A stretch of 46,211 bases of DNA, taken from assembly GCA_002067205.1 (NCBI GenBank), contig MVQL01000249.1:1-46211 (forward strand), given 5' to 3'. The translations under genes and the position numbers were made by a program. The notes under the pieces were generated by a model that saw nothing but the letters and a program-made list of their open reading frames with translations, made no database searches and was not told where the DNA came from. Origin of the DNA: Pelotomaculum sp. PtaB.Bin104 (GTDB lineage Bacteria; Bacillota; Desulfotomaculia; Desulfotomaculales; Pelotomaculaceae). Below, piece by piece: positions 13,804 through 24,450 of the stretch; position 1 is the stretch's first letter; every line of letters begins with the position of its first letter.

Positions 13804-16476
13804 CTATTTTGGGTCCTGATTAGCCAGGCTTTTCTGAAATTGATCCAATTTGTTAATCGCCTCCAGCGGCGTCATGTTTTGGAGGTCCAGGCTGCGCAGC
13901 TCCTTTAACACCGGGTGGTCTGCCATATTTATGCTGTAACAGCCGCCAGCGCCGGGGACACTGTTGTTTCCCTGAAAGCTGTCTTCCGCAACTTTTAAAT
14001 TGTCCTGAGTTAAGGGATTGAAGGCATACTCCATAGCCGCAGCCAATTGCCGTGATGATTCCTGAACCGGCTCCAGACTTTTTAATACCTCAGCTGAGCG
14101 GTTAAGGATCTCCTCAGGCAAACCGGCCAGCCTGGCCACGTGGATCCCGTAGCTGCGGTCGGCTTTCCCCGGGATCACCTTACGCAAGAAGATAATGTCC
14201 TCCCCGACTTCTTTTACCGCTACGTTATAATTAACAATGCCCGGCAGGCGCTCCAGATCGGTCAGTTCGTGGTAATGTGTGGAAAACAGGGTCTTAGCCC
14301 CTATGCGCAGGTGGATGTACTCCACCAGCGCCCTGGCGATGCTGATGCCGTCATAGGTGCTGGTTCCGCGCCCCACCTCGTCCATTATAATCAGGCTCCT
14401 ATTGGTGGCGCCCGCTACAATTGCCCGGCACTCATTCATTTCCACCATAAAGGTGCTCTGCCCGCCGGAAAGGTCGTCGGCTGCTCCCACCCTGGTAAAA
14501 ATGCGGTCAACCAGGCAGGTTCCGGTATAAGCTGCCGGCACAAAGCTGCCGGTCTGAGCCATCAATACAATCAGCGCCACCTGGCGCATATAGGTGCTTT
14601 TGCCCGCCATATTCGGACCGGTAATTAGAAACAGGCGGCTTTCCCGGTCATCCATGACCGTGTCGTTTGAGACAAACTGCCCGGCGTTAAGGACATTTTC
14701 CAGCACCGGATGACGCCCGTCCCTGATGTTGATTTCACCTTCACTGTTGATTACCGGCCGGGTATATCCTCCCCTGACCGCTGCCTCAGCCAGCGAAACC
14801 AGGGCGTCACCCCGGGCTATTGCGGCCGCTGTGCGCTGGATCCGGCCGATTCCTGCCGACACTTTTTCCCGGATCTCTTGAAAAAGGTGGTACTCCAGCT
14901 GGACCAACCGCTCCCCGGCGCCCAGGACCATATCTTCGTACTCCTTCAGCTCCGGAGTAATATACCTTTCGGCATTGGCCAAAGTCTGCCGCCGCTGAAA
15001 GTCCTCGGGCACTAAATGTAAATTTGACTTAGTTACTTCTATATAATAACCAAAGACCTTATTGAAACCGACCTTAAGTGACTTTATGCCGGTACGCGCC
15101 CGCTCCCGCTCTTCCAGGGCCGCCAGCATGATCTTGCCGTCCCTGCCGGCAGTGCGCAGCCGGTCAACCTCATGGTTGTACCCAACCTTTATAATGCCAC
15201 CGTCCCTAAGTGACAACGGGGGGTCTTCTTCAATAGCTTCTTCTAAGAGCGCCAGGACATCAGCGATCAGGTCGATATCGTGTCCGGTTTTTCGCAAAAG
15301 GGCAGCGCCCGCCTGTTCCAGCAGGGACTTTAGCCCCGGCAGGTGCACCAGTGATTTTTTTAGGGCAATTAAATCCCTGGCATTGGCCGTGCCAAAAGAA
15401 ATCCGGCCGACCAGCCTCTCCAGATCATAGATGTTCTTTAGCCCGTCCTGCAGGTCACGGCGCAAAAAGACACTGTCCACCAGTTCCCCGACCGCTTCCA
15501 GCCGTGACTCAATCTCATCCCTGTCCAACAGGGGCTGCTCAATCCAGCTCCTGATCAGCCTGCCGCCCATCGCTGTAACAGTGTGGTCAAGAACGTCAAG
15601 CAGGGTGTTTTTTCGGGACCGGCTCATAATCCCTTTCGTTAATTCTAAATTACGCCTGGTAGCTTCGTCCAGTACCATATACCTGCCCGTCTGGTAAAAT
15701 TGGATCTTATTCAGGTGGGCGAGCTCCCTTTTTTGAGTTTCCCTCAGATAACTAAGGAGAGAGCCTGCTGCAGCCACCATAGATTCAGATGCAAAAATCC
15801 TTTGCTTTTCACCAAAAGCAGCGCCAAACTGCCTTGCCAACGCCTGCCCGGCCTCATCTCGCGCAAAGGCGGCTTCACAGTAGCCACTTATTAACGGCAT
15901 CTCCGCCAGCTTTAGCATACTATTCAAAGCTTCAACTTCGGAGCGGGGCACAAGCAACTCTGCTGGTCTGAGCCTGGCCAGCTCTTCGGTTAGCCCTAAC
16001 CTGGCCCCGGCCCCGGAAAAACAGGTGACTAGAAAGGAGCCGGTGCTAATATCCGCAACCGCCAGGCCGAACCCGTCTTTTCCCGGGACTACGCTAGCCA
16101 GATAGTTGTTGTTTTTATCCTCCAAAAGCTGACTTTCCATTACCGTGCCGGGAGTAACCACACGGACTACCTCCCGTTTCACTATACCTTTAGCAGCGGC
16201 AGGATCTTCAACCTGTTCACAGATGGCCACCCGGTAGCCTTTATCAATCAGCCTGGCGATATAGCTTTCTGCGGCATGATAGGGCACCCCGCACATGGGA
16301 ACACGCTCACTGCCGCCTGCGTCCCGGCCGGTGAGGGTTATTTCCAGCTCGCGGGAAGCCAGGTGGGCATCTTCAAAAAACATTTCATAAAAATCACCTA
16401 AACGAAAAAAAAGAACAGCATCCGGATATTGTTCTTTTATCTGAAGGTATTGCTTGATCATCGGCGTAAAATTCAC
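13804..16476 (-). CDS. mutS: DNA mismatch repair protein MutS
   Basis: This is an 890-residue MutS, normal for the family. The mismatch-reading Phe-x-Glu motif is in GDFYEMF (Phe29, Glu31). The connector, lever and clamp regions follow, then the ABC-type ATPase with Walker A GPNMAGKSTYMRQ near 618 and LIIMDEVGRGTSTYDG near 693, and STHYHELTDLE. It binds mismatches and loops and hands over to MutL. I chose GTG 16476, preceded by GGAGGA. The longer frame from 16509 has no site. miaB lies upstream on the same strand, a common Firmicute pairing, but mutL does not follow as it usually does. Confidence 0.97.
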   Translation of the reverse strand: MNFTPMIKQYLQIKEQYPDAVLFFRLGDFYEMFFEDAHLASRELEITLTGRDAGGSERVPMCGVPYHAAESYIARLIDKGYRVAICEQVEDPAAAKGIVKREVVRVVTPGTVMESQLLEDKNNNYLASVVPGKDGFGLAVADISTGSFLVTCFSGAGARLGLTEELARLRPAELLVPRSEVEALNSMLKLAEMPLISGYCEAAFARDEAGQALARQFGAAFGEKQRIFASESMVAAAGSLLSYLRETQKRELAHLNKIQFYQTGRYMVLDEATRRNLELTKGIMSRSRKNTLLDVLDHTVTAMGGRLIRSWIEQPLLDRDEIESRLEAVGELVDSVFLRRDLQDGLKNIYDLERLVGRISFGTANARDLIALKKSLVHLPGLKSLLEQAGAALLRKTGHDIDLIADVLALLEEAIEEDPPLSLRDGGIIKVGYNHEVDRLRTAGRDGKIMLAALEERERARTGIKSLKVGFNKVFGYYIEVTKSNLHLVPEDFQRRQTLANAERYITPELKEYEDMVLGAGERLVQLEYHLFQEIREKVSAGIGRIQRTAAAIARGDALVSLAEAAVRGGYTRPVINSEGEINIRDGRHPVLENVLNAGQFVSNDTVMDDRESRLFLITGPNMAGKSTYMRQVALIVLMAQTGSFVPAAYTGTCLVDRIFTRVGAADDLSGGQSTFMVEMNECRAIVAGATNRSLIIMDEVGRGTSTYDGISIARALVEYIHLRIGAKTLFSTHYHELTDLERLPGIVNYNVAVKEVGEDIIFLRKVIPGKADRSYGIHVARLAGLPEEILNRSAEVLKSLEPVQESSRQLAAAMEYAFNPLTQDNLKVAEDSFQGNNSVPGAGGCYSINMADHPVLKELRSLDLQNMTPLEAINKLDQFQKSLANQDPK

Positions 16477-16606
16477 CGAAATCCTCCTCCGCCGGTCATT
16501 ATAACACATAGGGCCAAACCATTAAATAAATCATTGCTGCCGCTCCAGGCGGTATTTGGCATCACCTTGTTCCTTCCGGAACCAAAAGTAATGTCGTTGT
16601 CGATTA

Positions 16607-17962
16607 CTATCCCTTCAGGAGCAGTTTGCCTGTCAGTTGGGCCAGGTGCGCCTCAGTTATTTGCACCTTGACAATTTGACCCACAAACCCTTGCGTCCCT
16701 GGGAAAACAACCATTTTGCCGCCCCTGCTCCGCCCGATCAACAGGCCCGGCCCCGTTTTGCTTTCTCCTTCTACCAGCACCTGCTGTACCGTGCCCTCTT
16801 CTTCAAGGTTCCTCTCCAGACTGATCGCATTCTGAAGCTTAATCAACTCCTGAATGCGCGCCTTCTTTTCTGCCTCTGGAACCTGATCTGCCAGCGAAGC
16901 GGCGGGAGTGCCAGGGCGTGTGTTGTAAACAAAAGTGTATGCGCTGTCAAACCTGGCCTGACGGACAAGGTCAAGGGTATCGTTAAAATCTTTTTCATCT
17001 TCACCGGGAAACCCGACCATTATATCCGTCGTTATAGTCGCACCGGTGACATTTGTCTTTATTTTTTCTATCAGCTCTAAATATCTCTCCCTGGTATAGC
17101 CCCTGTTCATCTTTTTTAAAATACGGTTGCTTCCCGCCTGTACCGGCAGGTGGAAATGCTCGCAAACTTTGCTTGATGCGGCTATCGTCTCGATCAGCCG
17201 GTCTGAAAAGTCCCGGGGGTGCGAGGTCATGTAGCGGATCCATTCAATGCCGCCTTCTTGATCCAACTGCTCTAATTTTTCCAGCAAGCCGGCAAAATCA
17301 ATAAGCCCCTCAAGGTCTTTGCCGTAGGAATTGACGTTCTGCCCGAGTAGAATAACCTCTTTATAATCCTTGCGCCCCAGGTCAGCAACCTCGTCCAGGA
17401 TATCCTCCGGCCGGCGGCTTCTCTCCCTGCCGCGCACATAGGGTACAATACAGTAGGTGCAGAAATTGTTGCACCCGTACATGATCGTAACCCAGGCGCG
17501 AAGCCCTGCCTTTCTTTTTACGGGGAGATTCTCAGTGATGCCGCCGGAACCGGGCCATACCGCCTGGACAGGACTTCTATTCTGAACAACCTGCCTGATC
17601 AAGTCCGGCAGCTCATGGGTGTTATGAGTTCCAAAGATTAGGTCGACATGGGAAAACATCTGCCTGAGCCGTCTGGCCATGCCCTCCTGCTGGGACATAC
17701 ACCCACCGACACCGATAATCAAATCAGGCCTTTCCTGCTTCATCCGGCGCAGCCGCCCCAGCAGAGAGAAAACTTTATTCTCGGCGGTTTCCCGCACGCA
17801 GCAGGTGTTTAAAAGCACAATACCGGCGTCTTTCAGCTCATCTGCCTGCTCATAGCCCATGTTCTCCAACATTCCGGCCAGCACTTCCGAATCATGTTCA
17901 TTCATCTGACACCCGAAGGTAACAATATGATAAGTTCCCTTGCGCTCAATCCCAGTGGCCAT
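16607..17962 (-). CDS. miaB: tRNA-2-methylthio-N6-dimethylallyladenosine synthase
   Basis: This is a 451-residue MiaB. The N-terminal UPF0004 domain carries three cluster cysteines (18, 54, 88, in GCQMNEHDSE, NTCCVRE and GGCMSQQ). The radical SAM motif CNNFCTYC (164-171) is followed by PYVRGRERSR, and a TRAM domain ends the protein. It methylthiolates i6A37 of tRNAs reading UNN codons. ATG 17962 is preferred because GAGGAG lies seven bases upstream; the earlier ATG at 17977 is part of that region. The gene leads the mutS-containing transcript and has a good promoter. Confidence 0.95.
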   Translation of the reverse strand: MATGIERKGTYHIVTFGCQMNEHDSEVLAGMLENMGYEQADELKDAGIVLLNTCCVRETAENKVFSLLGRLRRMKQERPDLIIGVGGCMSQQEGMARRLRQMFSHVDLIFGTHNTHELPDLIRQVVQNRSPVQAVWPGSGGITENLPVKRKAGLRAWVTIMYGCNNFCTYCIVPYVRGRERSRRPEDILDEVADLGRKDYKEVILLGQNVNSYGKDLEGLIDFAGLLEKLEQLDQEGGIEWIRYMTSHPRDFSDRLIETIAASSKVCEHFHLPVQAGSNRILKKMNRGYTRERYLELIEKIKTNVTGATITTDIMVGFPGEDEKDFNDTLDLVRQARFDSAYTFVYNTRPGTPAASLADQVPEAEKKARIQELIKLQNAISLERNLEEEGTVQQVLVEGESKTGPGLLIGRSRGGKMVVFPGTQGFVGQIVKVQITEAHLAQLTGKLLLKG

Positions 17963-17988
17963 CGCGAATCTCCTCATCTGTTTCTATC

Positions 17989-18017
17989 ATTATAGCGCAG
18001 ACCTTGATATTAAACAA
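17989..18017 (-). promoter_or_regulatory. Promoter of the miaB-mutS operon
   Basis: On the minus strand TTGTTT (18012-18017) and TATAAT (17989-17994) are 17 bases apart, about 30 bases ahead of the miaB start. Confidence 0.65.
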
Positions 18018-18128
18018 CAAATGGCCTGTTTTACAGCATAACCGGTATTATTTAGTCCGGCGATATTACCTGGACACCGTGACCGGGTCCGGATTGCTAG
18101 GTCAGGGAGTTGGGGCATCGGGGTAATG

Positions 18129-18163
18129 GAAAGGGTCCACTCTTATAAAAAGTGGACCCTTTC
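18129..18163. terminator. Terminator of the purine operon
   Basis: GAAAGGGTCCACT (18129-18141) pairs perfectly with AGTGGACCCTTTC (18151-18163). It begins only 20 bases past the purD stop, and separates the purine operon from miaB. Confidence 0.85.
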
Positions 18164-18181
18164 TATATAAATTAAAACTGA

Positions 18182-19450
18182 CTAGCTCCGGTCCAGCGCC
18201 TTTCGCCCGATATCGAGCCGGTAGTGCATTCCGTCAAACCTGATCTTATCTACAGCATCATAGGCTTTACTGATAGCCGAAGAAATATCCGCCCCGGTCG
18301 CGGTTACGCCCAGCACCCTGCCCCCGGAGGTAACGACTTGCCCGTCTTTTTCTGCAGTTCCGGCATGGAACACAGTAATGTCTCCAGGAGTTTCATCCAG
18401 ACCGTATATAACCTTCCCCTTCTCATAGGCTGAGGGATAGCCCCCGGAGGCCAGCACCACGCAGATGGAAGCTTGGGGCTTCCACTTGATTTCAAGCCGG
18501 TCCAGGCGGTTTTCCAAAACAGCTTCCATGATCTCCACCAGGTCGGTTTCCAGCAGGCTCAGCACCGGCTGAGCCTCCGGGTCGCCAAAACGCACGTTGA
18601 ATTCCAGCACCTTTGGTGACTGTTCTGCTACCATCAACCCTGCGTATATAACCCCTCTGTAAGTCCGTCCCTCGGCCTTGAGCGCACGGATCATCGGCAC
18701 CAGGATTTCCTCCATTGCCCGCCGGGCCACTTCAGGGGTATAGACCGGCGCCGGGGCATATGCCCCCATGCCGCCAGTATTTGGCCCTTCATCGTTATCG
18801 AAAGCCCGCTTATGGTCCTGTGACGATACCATTGGAATTACGGTGTCGCCGTCCGTAAAGGCAAGGATGCTGACCTCTTCGCCGGTCAGGAGCTCCTCCA
18901 CCACCAGCCGCGCTCCCGCATCCCCGAAATCCCGGTCGACCATGATCGATTTGACCGCAGCCTGGGCAGCAGCCAGGTCATTGGCGATAATCACGCCCTT
19001 GCCGGCAGCCAGCCCGTCCGCCTTCAGCACACAGGGGACGCCGGTCTTTTGGATGTAGGCGCTAGCCTCGTCGGGGCTTGTAAAAACAGCATACCCGGCA
19101 GTCGGGATGCCGTACTTGGCCATGATCTCCTTGGCCAAAACCTTGCTCCCCTCAATTTCCGCCGCAGCCCGGGAAGGGCCAAAAATTTTCAGCCCGGCCG
19201 CCTGGAACTCGTCCACAATCCCAGTGGTCAGGGGCGCCTCGGGGCCGACCAGGGTCAGGTCGATCGCCTTGTCTCTGGCAAAAGCCAACAAAGCGGGAAT
19301 ATCTTCGGCGCTGATATTGACACAAGTAGCCTGTCTCGCTATACCCGCATTGCCTGGGGCGCAGTAAACCTCGGTAACCCGCGGGCTTTGCCTGAGCTTC
19401 CAGACCAGGGCGTGCTCGCGCCCGCCACCGCCGACTACCAGTACTTTCAT
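18182..19450 (-). CDS. purD: Phosphoribosylamine-glycine ligase (GAR synthetase)
   Basis: This is a 422-residue ATP-grasp enzyme for step 2 of de novo purine synthesis (phosphoribosylamine + glycine + ATP to GAR). MKVLVVGGGGREHALVWKL is the standard N-terminus, KADGLAAGKGVI marks the ATP-grasp core, and FNVRFGDPEAQPVLSLLETD the active-site end. ATG 19450 is preceded by GAGGTG; a GTG nine bases upstream overlaps that site and is not used. It is the last gene of the purine operon, with a terminator immediately after. Confidence 0.97.
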   Translation of the reverse strand: MKVLVVGGGGREHALVWKLRQSPRVTEVYCAPGNAGIARQATCVNISAEDIPALLAFARDKAIDLTLVGPEAPLTTGIVDEFQAAGLKIFGPSRAAAEIEGSKVLAKEIMAKYGIPTAGYAVFTSPDEASAYIQKTGVPCVLKADGLAAGKGVIIANDLAAAQAAVKSIMVDRDFGDAGARLVVEELLTGEEVSILAFTDGDTVIPMVSSQDHKRAFDNDEGPNTGGMGAYAPAPVYTPEVARRAMEEILVPMIRALKAEGRTYRGVIYAGLMVAEQSPKVLEFNVRFGDPEAQPVLSLLETDLVEIMEAVLENRLDRLEIKWKPQASICVVLASGGYPSAYEKGKVIYGLDETPGDITVFHAGTAEKDGQVVTSGGRVLGVTATGADISSAISKAYDAVDKIRFDGMHYRLDIGRKALDRS

Positions 19451-19548
19451 ATCAATCACCTCTTAAAATCACTTATTTGCTTTGATCCTATAAAAAAATT
19501 TTCACCCTCTGCAATTGCTTTGCTATTTACAGCTACCGTGTTTTTTAT

Positions 19549-21090
19549 CTAGTGTTTAAAGTGCCTCATGCCGGTGAATACCATAGCAATCCCGTGTTCA
19601 TCAGCAGCAGCAATCGACTCGTCATCCCGAATTGAGCCGCCCGGCTGAATAATTGCAGTAATCCCTGCCTTGGCAGCCTCATCCAGGGTATCCCGGAAGG
19701 GGAAGAAAGCATCCGAGCCCAACATTGCTCCGCGGGCTTTCTCACCAGCCTGCTCAAAGGCAATCTTAGCAGATCCGACCCGGTTCATCTGCCCCGCGCC
19801 AACACCGAGCAACTGCCTGCCACCGGTAACCACGATGGCGTTGGACCTGACGTGCTTGACCACGGTCATAGCAAAGATTAGCTCATCCATCTCTTCCTGC
19901 GTTGGCTGCCGCTTGGTCACAACCTTCAGATCCGGCAGGCGGAGCACCTCCCGGTCGGCCTCCTGCACCAGCAAGCCGCCGTTCACTTTCCGGTAAACAA
20001 AGCGGTCATTGGTCTGCCCGGTAATTGGGCCGGTCTCCAGCACCCGCAGGGCAGACTTCTTTTTCAAAATTTCCAGAGCATCGTCCTGGTAGCCCGGTGC
20101 GATAATTACTTCCAGGAATATTTTGGCCATTTCTTCGGCCGTGGCCGCGTCCACCACCCGGTTCAGCGCGACAATGCCCCCAAAAGCCGAAACGGGGTCA
20201 CACTCGAGGGCCTTTAGGTAAGCGTCATGCAGCTGAGCAGAGCAGGCGCAGCCGCACGGGTTGTTATGCTTGACAATCACAGCAGCGGGCTCGGTAAACT
20301 CGCGGACAAGCTCAAAGGCAGAATCCAGGTCACCAATATTATTATAAGACAGCTCTTTGCCGGACAGCTGAACGGCATTGCCGGCACAGGTGCCGATTAC
20401 TGCCGGATCACGATAGAATGCGGCCAACTGGTGCGGGTTTTCGCCGTATCGAAGCAACTGCTCCCTTTTAAGCGAGATATTCCAGGTAGGTGGGAACAGC
20501 TCGTCCTTTGCCTCCAGCCCCTTAAGATAGGCGGCTATGGCCGTGTCATAGGAAGCCGTGTGGGAAAAGGCCTCCAAGGCCAGGGCTTGTCTGAATGCGC
20601 TATCCACTTCACCCTGGCGCAGGGCATCCAGGACTTCCATATAACGCTCCGGGTTGACCACGATCAGCACATGCTGGTAATTCTTTGCTGCAGAGCGAAC
20701 CATTGTCGGGCCGCCGATATCGATATTTTCAATGGCCTCCTCCAGAGTGACCCCGGGTTTGGCGACTGTCTCCCGGAAGGGGTAAAGGTTCACCACCACC
20801 AGGTCAATCGGGGCAATCCCGTGTTTAGCTAGCTGGCTCAAGTGGTCCTCATTGCGCAGGGCGAGGATACCGCCATGCACGTTGGGGTGCAGGGTCTTAA
20901 CCCGGCCGTCTAAAATTTCCGGAAAACCCGTAACATCAGAAATATATGTAACCGGCACACCGGCCTCACGGAGTGCTTTTTCCGTGCCTCCGGTAGAGAT
21001 TATTTCTATGTCCAATTCAGCCAAACCCCTGGCGAAATCGACCAGTCCCTCTTTATTGGAAACGCTGATTAAAGCACGTTTGACGGGCAT
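19549..21090 (-). CDS. purH: Bifunctional AICAR transformylase/IMP cyclohydrolase
   Basis: This is a 513-residue PurH that performs the last two steps to IMP. The N-terminal IMP cyclohydrolase domain begins [20 protein letters not shown] and contains [14 protein letters not shown]. The transformylase domain has [14 protein letters not shown] [22 protein letters not shown] and [12 protein letters not shown], and ends [23 protein letters not shown] 21090 follows a GGGGGG run, and the longer frame from 21138 has no site. 40 bases separate it from purN upstream. Confidence 0.97.
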   Translation of the reverse strand: MPVKRALISVSNKEGLVDFARGLAELDIEIISTGGTEKALREAGVPVTYISDVTGFPEILDGRVKTLHPNVHGGILALRNEDHLSQLAKHGIAPIDLVVVNLYPFRETVAKPGVTLEEAIENIDIGGPTMVRSAAKNYQHVLIVVNPERYMEVLDALRQGEVDSAFRQALALEAFSHTASYDTAIAAYLKGLEAKDELFPPTWNISLKREQLLRYGENPHQLAAFYRDPAVIGTCAGNAVQLSGKELSYNNIGDLDSAFELVREFTEPAAVIVKHNNPCGCACSAQLHDAYLKALECDPVSAFGGIVALNRVVDAATAEEMAKIFLEVIIAPGYQDDALEILKKKSALRVLETGPITGQTNDRFVYRKVNGGLLVQEADREVLRLPDLKVVTKRQPTQEEMDELIFAMTVVKHVRSNAIVVTGGRQLLGVGAGQMNRVGSAKIAFEQAGEKARGAMLGSDAFFPFRDTLDEAAKAGITAIIQPGGSIRDDESIAAADEHGIAMVFTGMRHFKH

Positions 21091-21130
21091 TATTTTCCCC
21101 CCCAATATTGATAATAAACCCAAAAAAAAT

Positions 21131-21742
21131 TTATTCACAAGTGATTACTTTTCTACCCACAATCTTTAGCCGGCCTTCAGAATAGCGGCGGATTGCTTCC
21201 GGGTAAATAATATGTTCCTGCTCAAGAATGCGGGCAGCTAAAGTATCCGCGGTGTCATCCTCCAGCACCGGAACCACCGCCTGGATAATAATCGGGCCGG
21301 AATCGACTCTCTCGTCCACAAAGTGAACAGTACAGCCGCTGAACTTCACCCCGTGCCGCCAGGCCTGCTCCTGGCCGTGCAGCCCAGGAAAAGCCGGCAG
21401 CAGCGCCGGGTGGATATTAATAATTTTATCTGGAAAGGCCTTCAGCATTGTGTCACCGACGATGCGCATATAGCCGGCCAGACAAACCAGTTCAACCCCA
21501 TACCGGTTCAGTAATTCCACAATTACCTTTTCATACTCAGCCTTGGAGGTAAAATTTTTCGGATTAACAAACTCGGCCGGTATGTCTCGCTGCCTCGCCC
21601 GCTCCAGGGCATATGCGTCTTGCCGGTCACTTATCACGAGCACCACTTCTGCGTATATCTTGCCGTTATCGGCTGCATCCATGATTGCCTGCAGGTTGGA
21701 CCCCCGCCCGGAGGCCAATATACCCAGGCGCAACTTGTCCAA
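21131..21742 (-). CDS. purN: Phosphoribosylglycinamide formyltransferase (folate-dependent)
   Basis: This is a 203-residue PurN for step 3, formylation of GAR from 10-formyl-tetrahydrofolate. [20 protein letters not shown] is the GAR-binding start. [27 protein letters not shown] (catalytic Asn and His) and the distal [17 protein letters not shown] are intact. I chose TTG 21742 because an AAGGGGGGAAG site stands before it. An ATG at 21778 would overlap the end of purM and has no ribosome site of its own. Transcribed with purM. Confidence 0.95.
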   Translation of the reverse strand: MDKLRLGILASGRGSNLQAIMDAADNGKIYAEVVLVISDRQDAYALERARQRDIPAEFVNPKNFTSKAEYEKVIVELLNRYGVELVCLAGYMRIVGDTMLKAFPDKIINIHPALLPAFPGLHGQEQAWRHGVKFSGCTVHFVDERVDSGPIIIQAVVPVLEDDTADTLAARILEQEHIIYPEAIRRYSEGRLKIVGRKVITCE

Positions 21743-21767
21743 ATTGCTTCCCCCCTTAACAAGCTGT

Positions 21768-22814
21768 TCAATCAACATAATTGACTATTCCCTGGCCCTC
21801 TACTACTTCACCAATTAAAAAGCTCTTTTCACCGCGGCCGGCCAGGTCATCCATCACCGCACCGGCATCTGACGCTGAAACAATGGCCACCATGCCGATG
21901 CCCATATTAAAGGTGCGCAGCATTTCCGCCCGATCCACCCCGCCGGCTTTTTCGATCAACTCAAATACCGGGTGGATTGGCCAGGACCCCCGCCGGATAT
22001 TTACCGCACAGCCTTCAGGCAGGACCCGGGGAATGTTTTCGGTAAGCCCCCCCCCGGTAATATGCGCCAGCCCCTTAAGCCCAAAACGTTCAAATAGAGG
22101 CGCCACCGAACTCACATAAATCCTGGTCGGCTCGAGCATTTCCTCGCCAACAGTGCGCCCCAGCTGCTCCAGCCAGGTATCCACACTGTAGCCGGCATGT
22201 TCCAGCAGCACCTTGCGCGACAGAGAATACCCGTTGCTGTGCAGGCCGGAGGAAGGAAGGCCCACCAGCTTGTCACCGGGCACAATATTGCGGCCGTCGA
22301 TAATCTTGGCGCGCTCAACCACTCCTACCGCAAACCCGGCGATATCATACTCGTCCGGCGGGTAAAAGCCAGGCATCTCCGCAGTCTCACCACCGATCAG
22401 CGAGCAGCCGCCCTGTCGGCAGCCCTCCGCCACCCCGGCCACAATTTCCGCCACCTTTTCCGGCGACAGCTTGCCGACAGCCAGGTAATCCAGAAAGAAA
22501 AGAGGCTCAGCGCCCTGGACCAGAACATCATTGACACACATAGCCACCGCATCAATGCCGATAGTGTTGTGCCGGCCGGTCAGCATGGCCACCCTGAGCT
22601 TGGTACCGACCCCGTCCGTTCCGGCAACCAGTACGGGCTCGCGGTATTTGGCCGTATTGAAGGCAAACAGGCCGCCGAAGCCGCCAATGTCCGTCAGGAC
22701 CTCCGGCCGGAAAGTGCTTTTCACCGCACTGCGCATCAGGCGCACAGCCTCTTCGCCCGCTTTAATATCCACCCCCGCAGCAGCGTAAGTCAGGCCAGTC
22801 TTCTGGTCAGGCAT
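21768..22814 (-). CDS. purM: Phosphoribosylformylglycinamidine cyclo-ligase (AIR synthetase)
   Basis: This is a 348-residue PurM for step 5, closing FGAM to AIR with [20 protein letters not shown] is the usual N-terminus. [12 protein letters not shown], the metal-binding [20 protein letters not shown], and [10 protein letters not shown] mark the ATP-binding fold shared with PurL. GGAGGT precedes the ATG. The length is normal. Confidence 0.97.
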   Translation of the reverse strand: MPDQKTGLTYAAAGVDIKAGEEAVRLMRSAVKSTFRPEVLTDIGGFGGLFAFNTAKYREPVLVAGTDGVGTKLRVAMLTGRHNTIGIDAVAMCVNDVLVQGAEPLFFLDYLAVGKLSPEKVAEIVAGVAEGCRQGGCSLIGGETAEMPGFYPPDEYDIAGFAVGVVERAKIIDGRNIVPGDKLVGLPSSGLHSNGYSLSRKVLLEHAGYSVDTWLEQLGRTVGEEMLEPTRIYVSSVAPLFERFGLKGLAHITGGGLTENIPRVLPEGCAVNIRRGSWPIHPVFELIEKAGGVDRAEMLRTFNMGIGMVAIVSASDAGAVMDDLAGRGEKSFLIGEVVEGQGIVNYVD

Positions 22815-22951
22815 ATTAAAAAACCTCCTATTTAATCGTCGTAAAAGCGCCGAACAACAGATGCCGGCATTAATATCTAAGAGTCATTTATACTTGGCAA
22901 ATTTGTTTCGCCATAATTGAAGTACAATTCCGCCTTGGACAAGCTGTTAGT

Positions 22952-24385
22952 TTACTCAAGCAAAAACTTGTCCCGGTCTTGAACCTGCGGGATCTCTACA
23001 GGATAGTCGCCGCTAAAGCAGGCCGTGCAAAAATTATCCCTTTTTTTCCCGAAAATCTCCAGCAAACCTTCCAGGCTCAGATAATGAAGCCCGTCAGCAC
23101 CGATGAGCTGCCTGATCTCCCTGAGCGGTTTCCGGCAGGCGATCAATTCCTTCTCATTGGAAATATCAATGCCGTAAAAGCAAGGTTTAATCACCGGCGG
23201 GGAACTGATGCAGAAGTGGACTCCCTTGACACCGGTCTCCCGCAGCATATTTACAATCTTGCCGCTGGTGGTGCCCCGCACGATTGAGTCATCCACGATC
23301 ACCACCCGCTTGCCGTCCAGCACGTCCCTGATGGGGTTGAGCTTGAGCCTTACCCCCAGGTCCCGGATGCTCTGGCTGGGCTGGATAAAGGTACGCCCGA
23401 TGTACCGGTTTTTCATTAGGCCCTCTTCAAACGGAATACCTGACTCGGCGGCAAACCCCCTGGCGGCGGCAATACCGGAATCCGGCACAGGGATTACGAT
23501 ATCGGCGTCAACCGGGTACTCCCTGGCCAGCTGGCGCCCCATTTCCCGGCGCACCTGGTTGATTTTAAAGCCGTCCATGTTGCTGTCCGCCCGGGCAAAG
23601 TATATATACTCAAAGACACAGTGTGCTCTTCTGCGGCCTTGAAAAGCCTGGCAGCTGGTTAAGCCGTTATCATCGATGATAATGATTTCACCTGGCTCCA
23701 CATCCCGAATGAACTCCGCCCCAACAGTATCCAGGGCGCAGGACTCAGACGCTAAGATATAGGCGTTGCCGCGCCGTCCCAGGCACATGGGCCTGATGCC
23801 ATGCGGATCGCGGATTCCGATCAGCTTATTTTCATTAAGGAGCAAAATAGAATAAGCGCCCTTAATTTCTTCCATGCTCTGCTTAATGGCCTCGACAAGG
23901 CTTTCCTTGCTGTGCCGGGCGATCAGGTTAACAATGATTTCGCTGTCTGTTGTAGATTGGAATGCTGACCCGGCTGAAAATAAAAAGGAACGGAGTTGGC
24001 TGATATTAGTCAGGTTGCCGTTATGGGCCAGGGCAAGCATGCCTCTGGAGGTATGAAAAACAAACGGCTGGGCATTGAGCCGGTTGTTGGTGCCGGTAGT
24101 GGAATAACGCACATGACCTATGGCTACATGGCCGTTAAAGCTGTTTAATTTTTCATGGTCAAACACTTCGGAAACCAGACCCATGTCTTTTTGCAGCTGA
24201 ATCATTTTCCCATCACTAACAGCTATGCCGGCACTTTCCTGACCCCGGTGCTGTAAAGCGTACAAGCCATAGTAAGTGAGCCTGGCCACATCCAGGCCTG
24301 GACCATGGATACCAAAGATCCCGCACTCCTCCCGGGGCTGATCCCCTTGGAGGTCATCCAGGCCGTTATTGTATCCCTCCAGCAT
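22952..24385 (-). CDS. purF: Amidophosphoribosyltransferase
   Basis: This is a 477-residue PurF, the committed step (PRPP + glutamine to phosphoribosylamine). A 20-residue propeptide (ending QPREE) precedes the Cys21 nucleophile of CGIFGIHG, as in the Bacillus-type iron-sulfur form. ALQHRGQESAGIAV and HNGNLTNISQLR belong to the glutaminase domain. VVIVDDSIVRGTTSGKIV is the PRPP loop. The spaced C-terminal cysteines, ending in NFCTACFSGDYP, fit a 4Fe-4S cluster that makes the enzyme oxygen-sensitive. ATG 24385 has a GGGGGAGAGG site; a GTG 15 bases earlier is less likely. Confidence 0.97.
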   Translation of the reverse strand: MLEGYNNGLDDLQGDQPREECGIFGIHGPGLDVARLTYYGLYALQHRGQESAGIAVSDGKMIQLQKDMGLVSEVFDHEKLNSFNGHVAIGHVRYSTTGTNNRLNAQPFVFHTSRGMLALAHNGNLTNISQLRSFLFSAGSAFQSTTDSEIIVNLIARHSKESLVEAIKQSMEEIKGAYSILLLNENKLIGIRDPHGIRPMCLGRRGNAYILASESCALDTVGAEFIRDVEPGEIIIIDDNGLTSCQAFQGRRRAHCVFEYIYFARADSNMDGFKINQVRREMGRQLAREYPVDADIVIPVPDSGIAAARGFAAESGIPFEEGLMKNRYIGRTFIQPSQSIRDLGVRLKLNPIRDVLDGKRVVIVDDSIVRGTTSGKIVNMLRETGVKGVHFCISSPPVIKPCFYGIDISNEKELIACRKPLREIRQLIGADGLHYLSLEGLLEIFGKKRDNFCTACFSGDYPVEIPQVQDRDKFLLE

Positions 24386-24450
24386 ATTCCTCTCCCCCAC
24401 ATTTATATATTTATATCACTACACTAGAATTTAACCGGTTATATACCGGT

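Noticed and set aside
14140..14628. Long plus-strand open frame of 162 codons opposite mutS.
   Set aside because: It is a shadow of mutS codon bias in a GC-rich gene and has no ribosome site.
20227..20832. Long plus-strand open frame of 201 codons opposite purH.
   Set aside because: It is the antisense of conserved purH sequence, with no family resemblance or start signal.
22197..22835. Long plus-strand open frame of 212 codons opposite purM.
   Set aside because: It is antisense to purM and is explained by the codon use of that gene.
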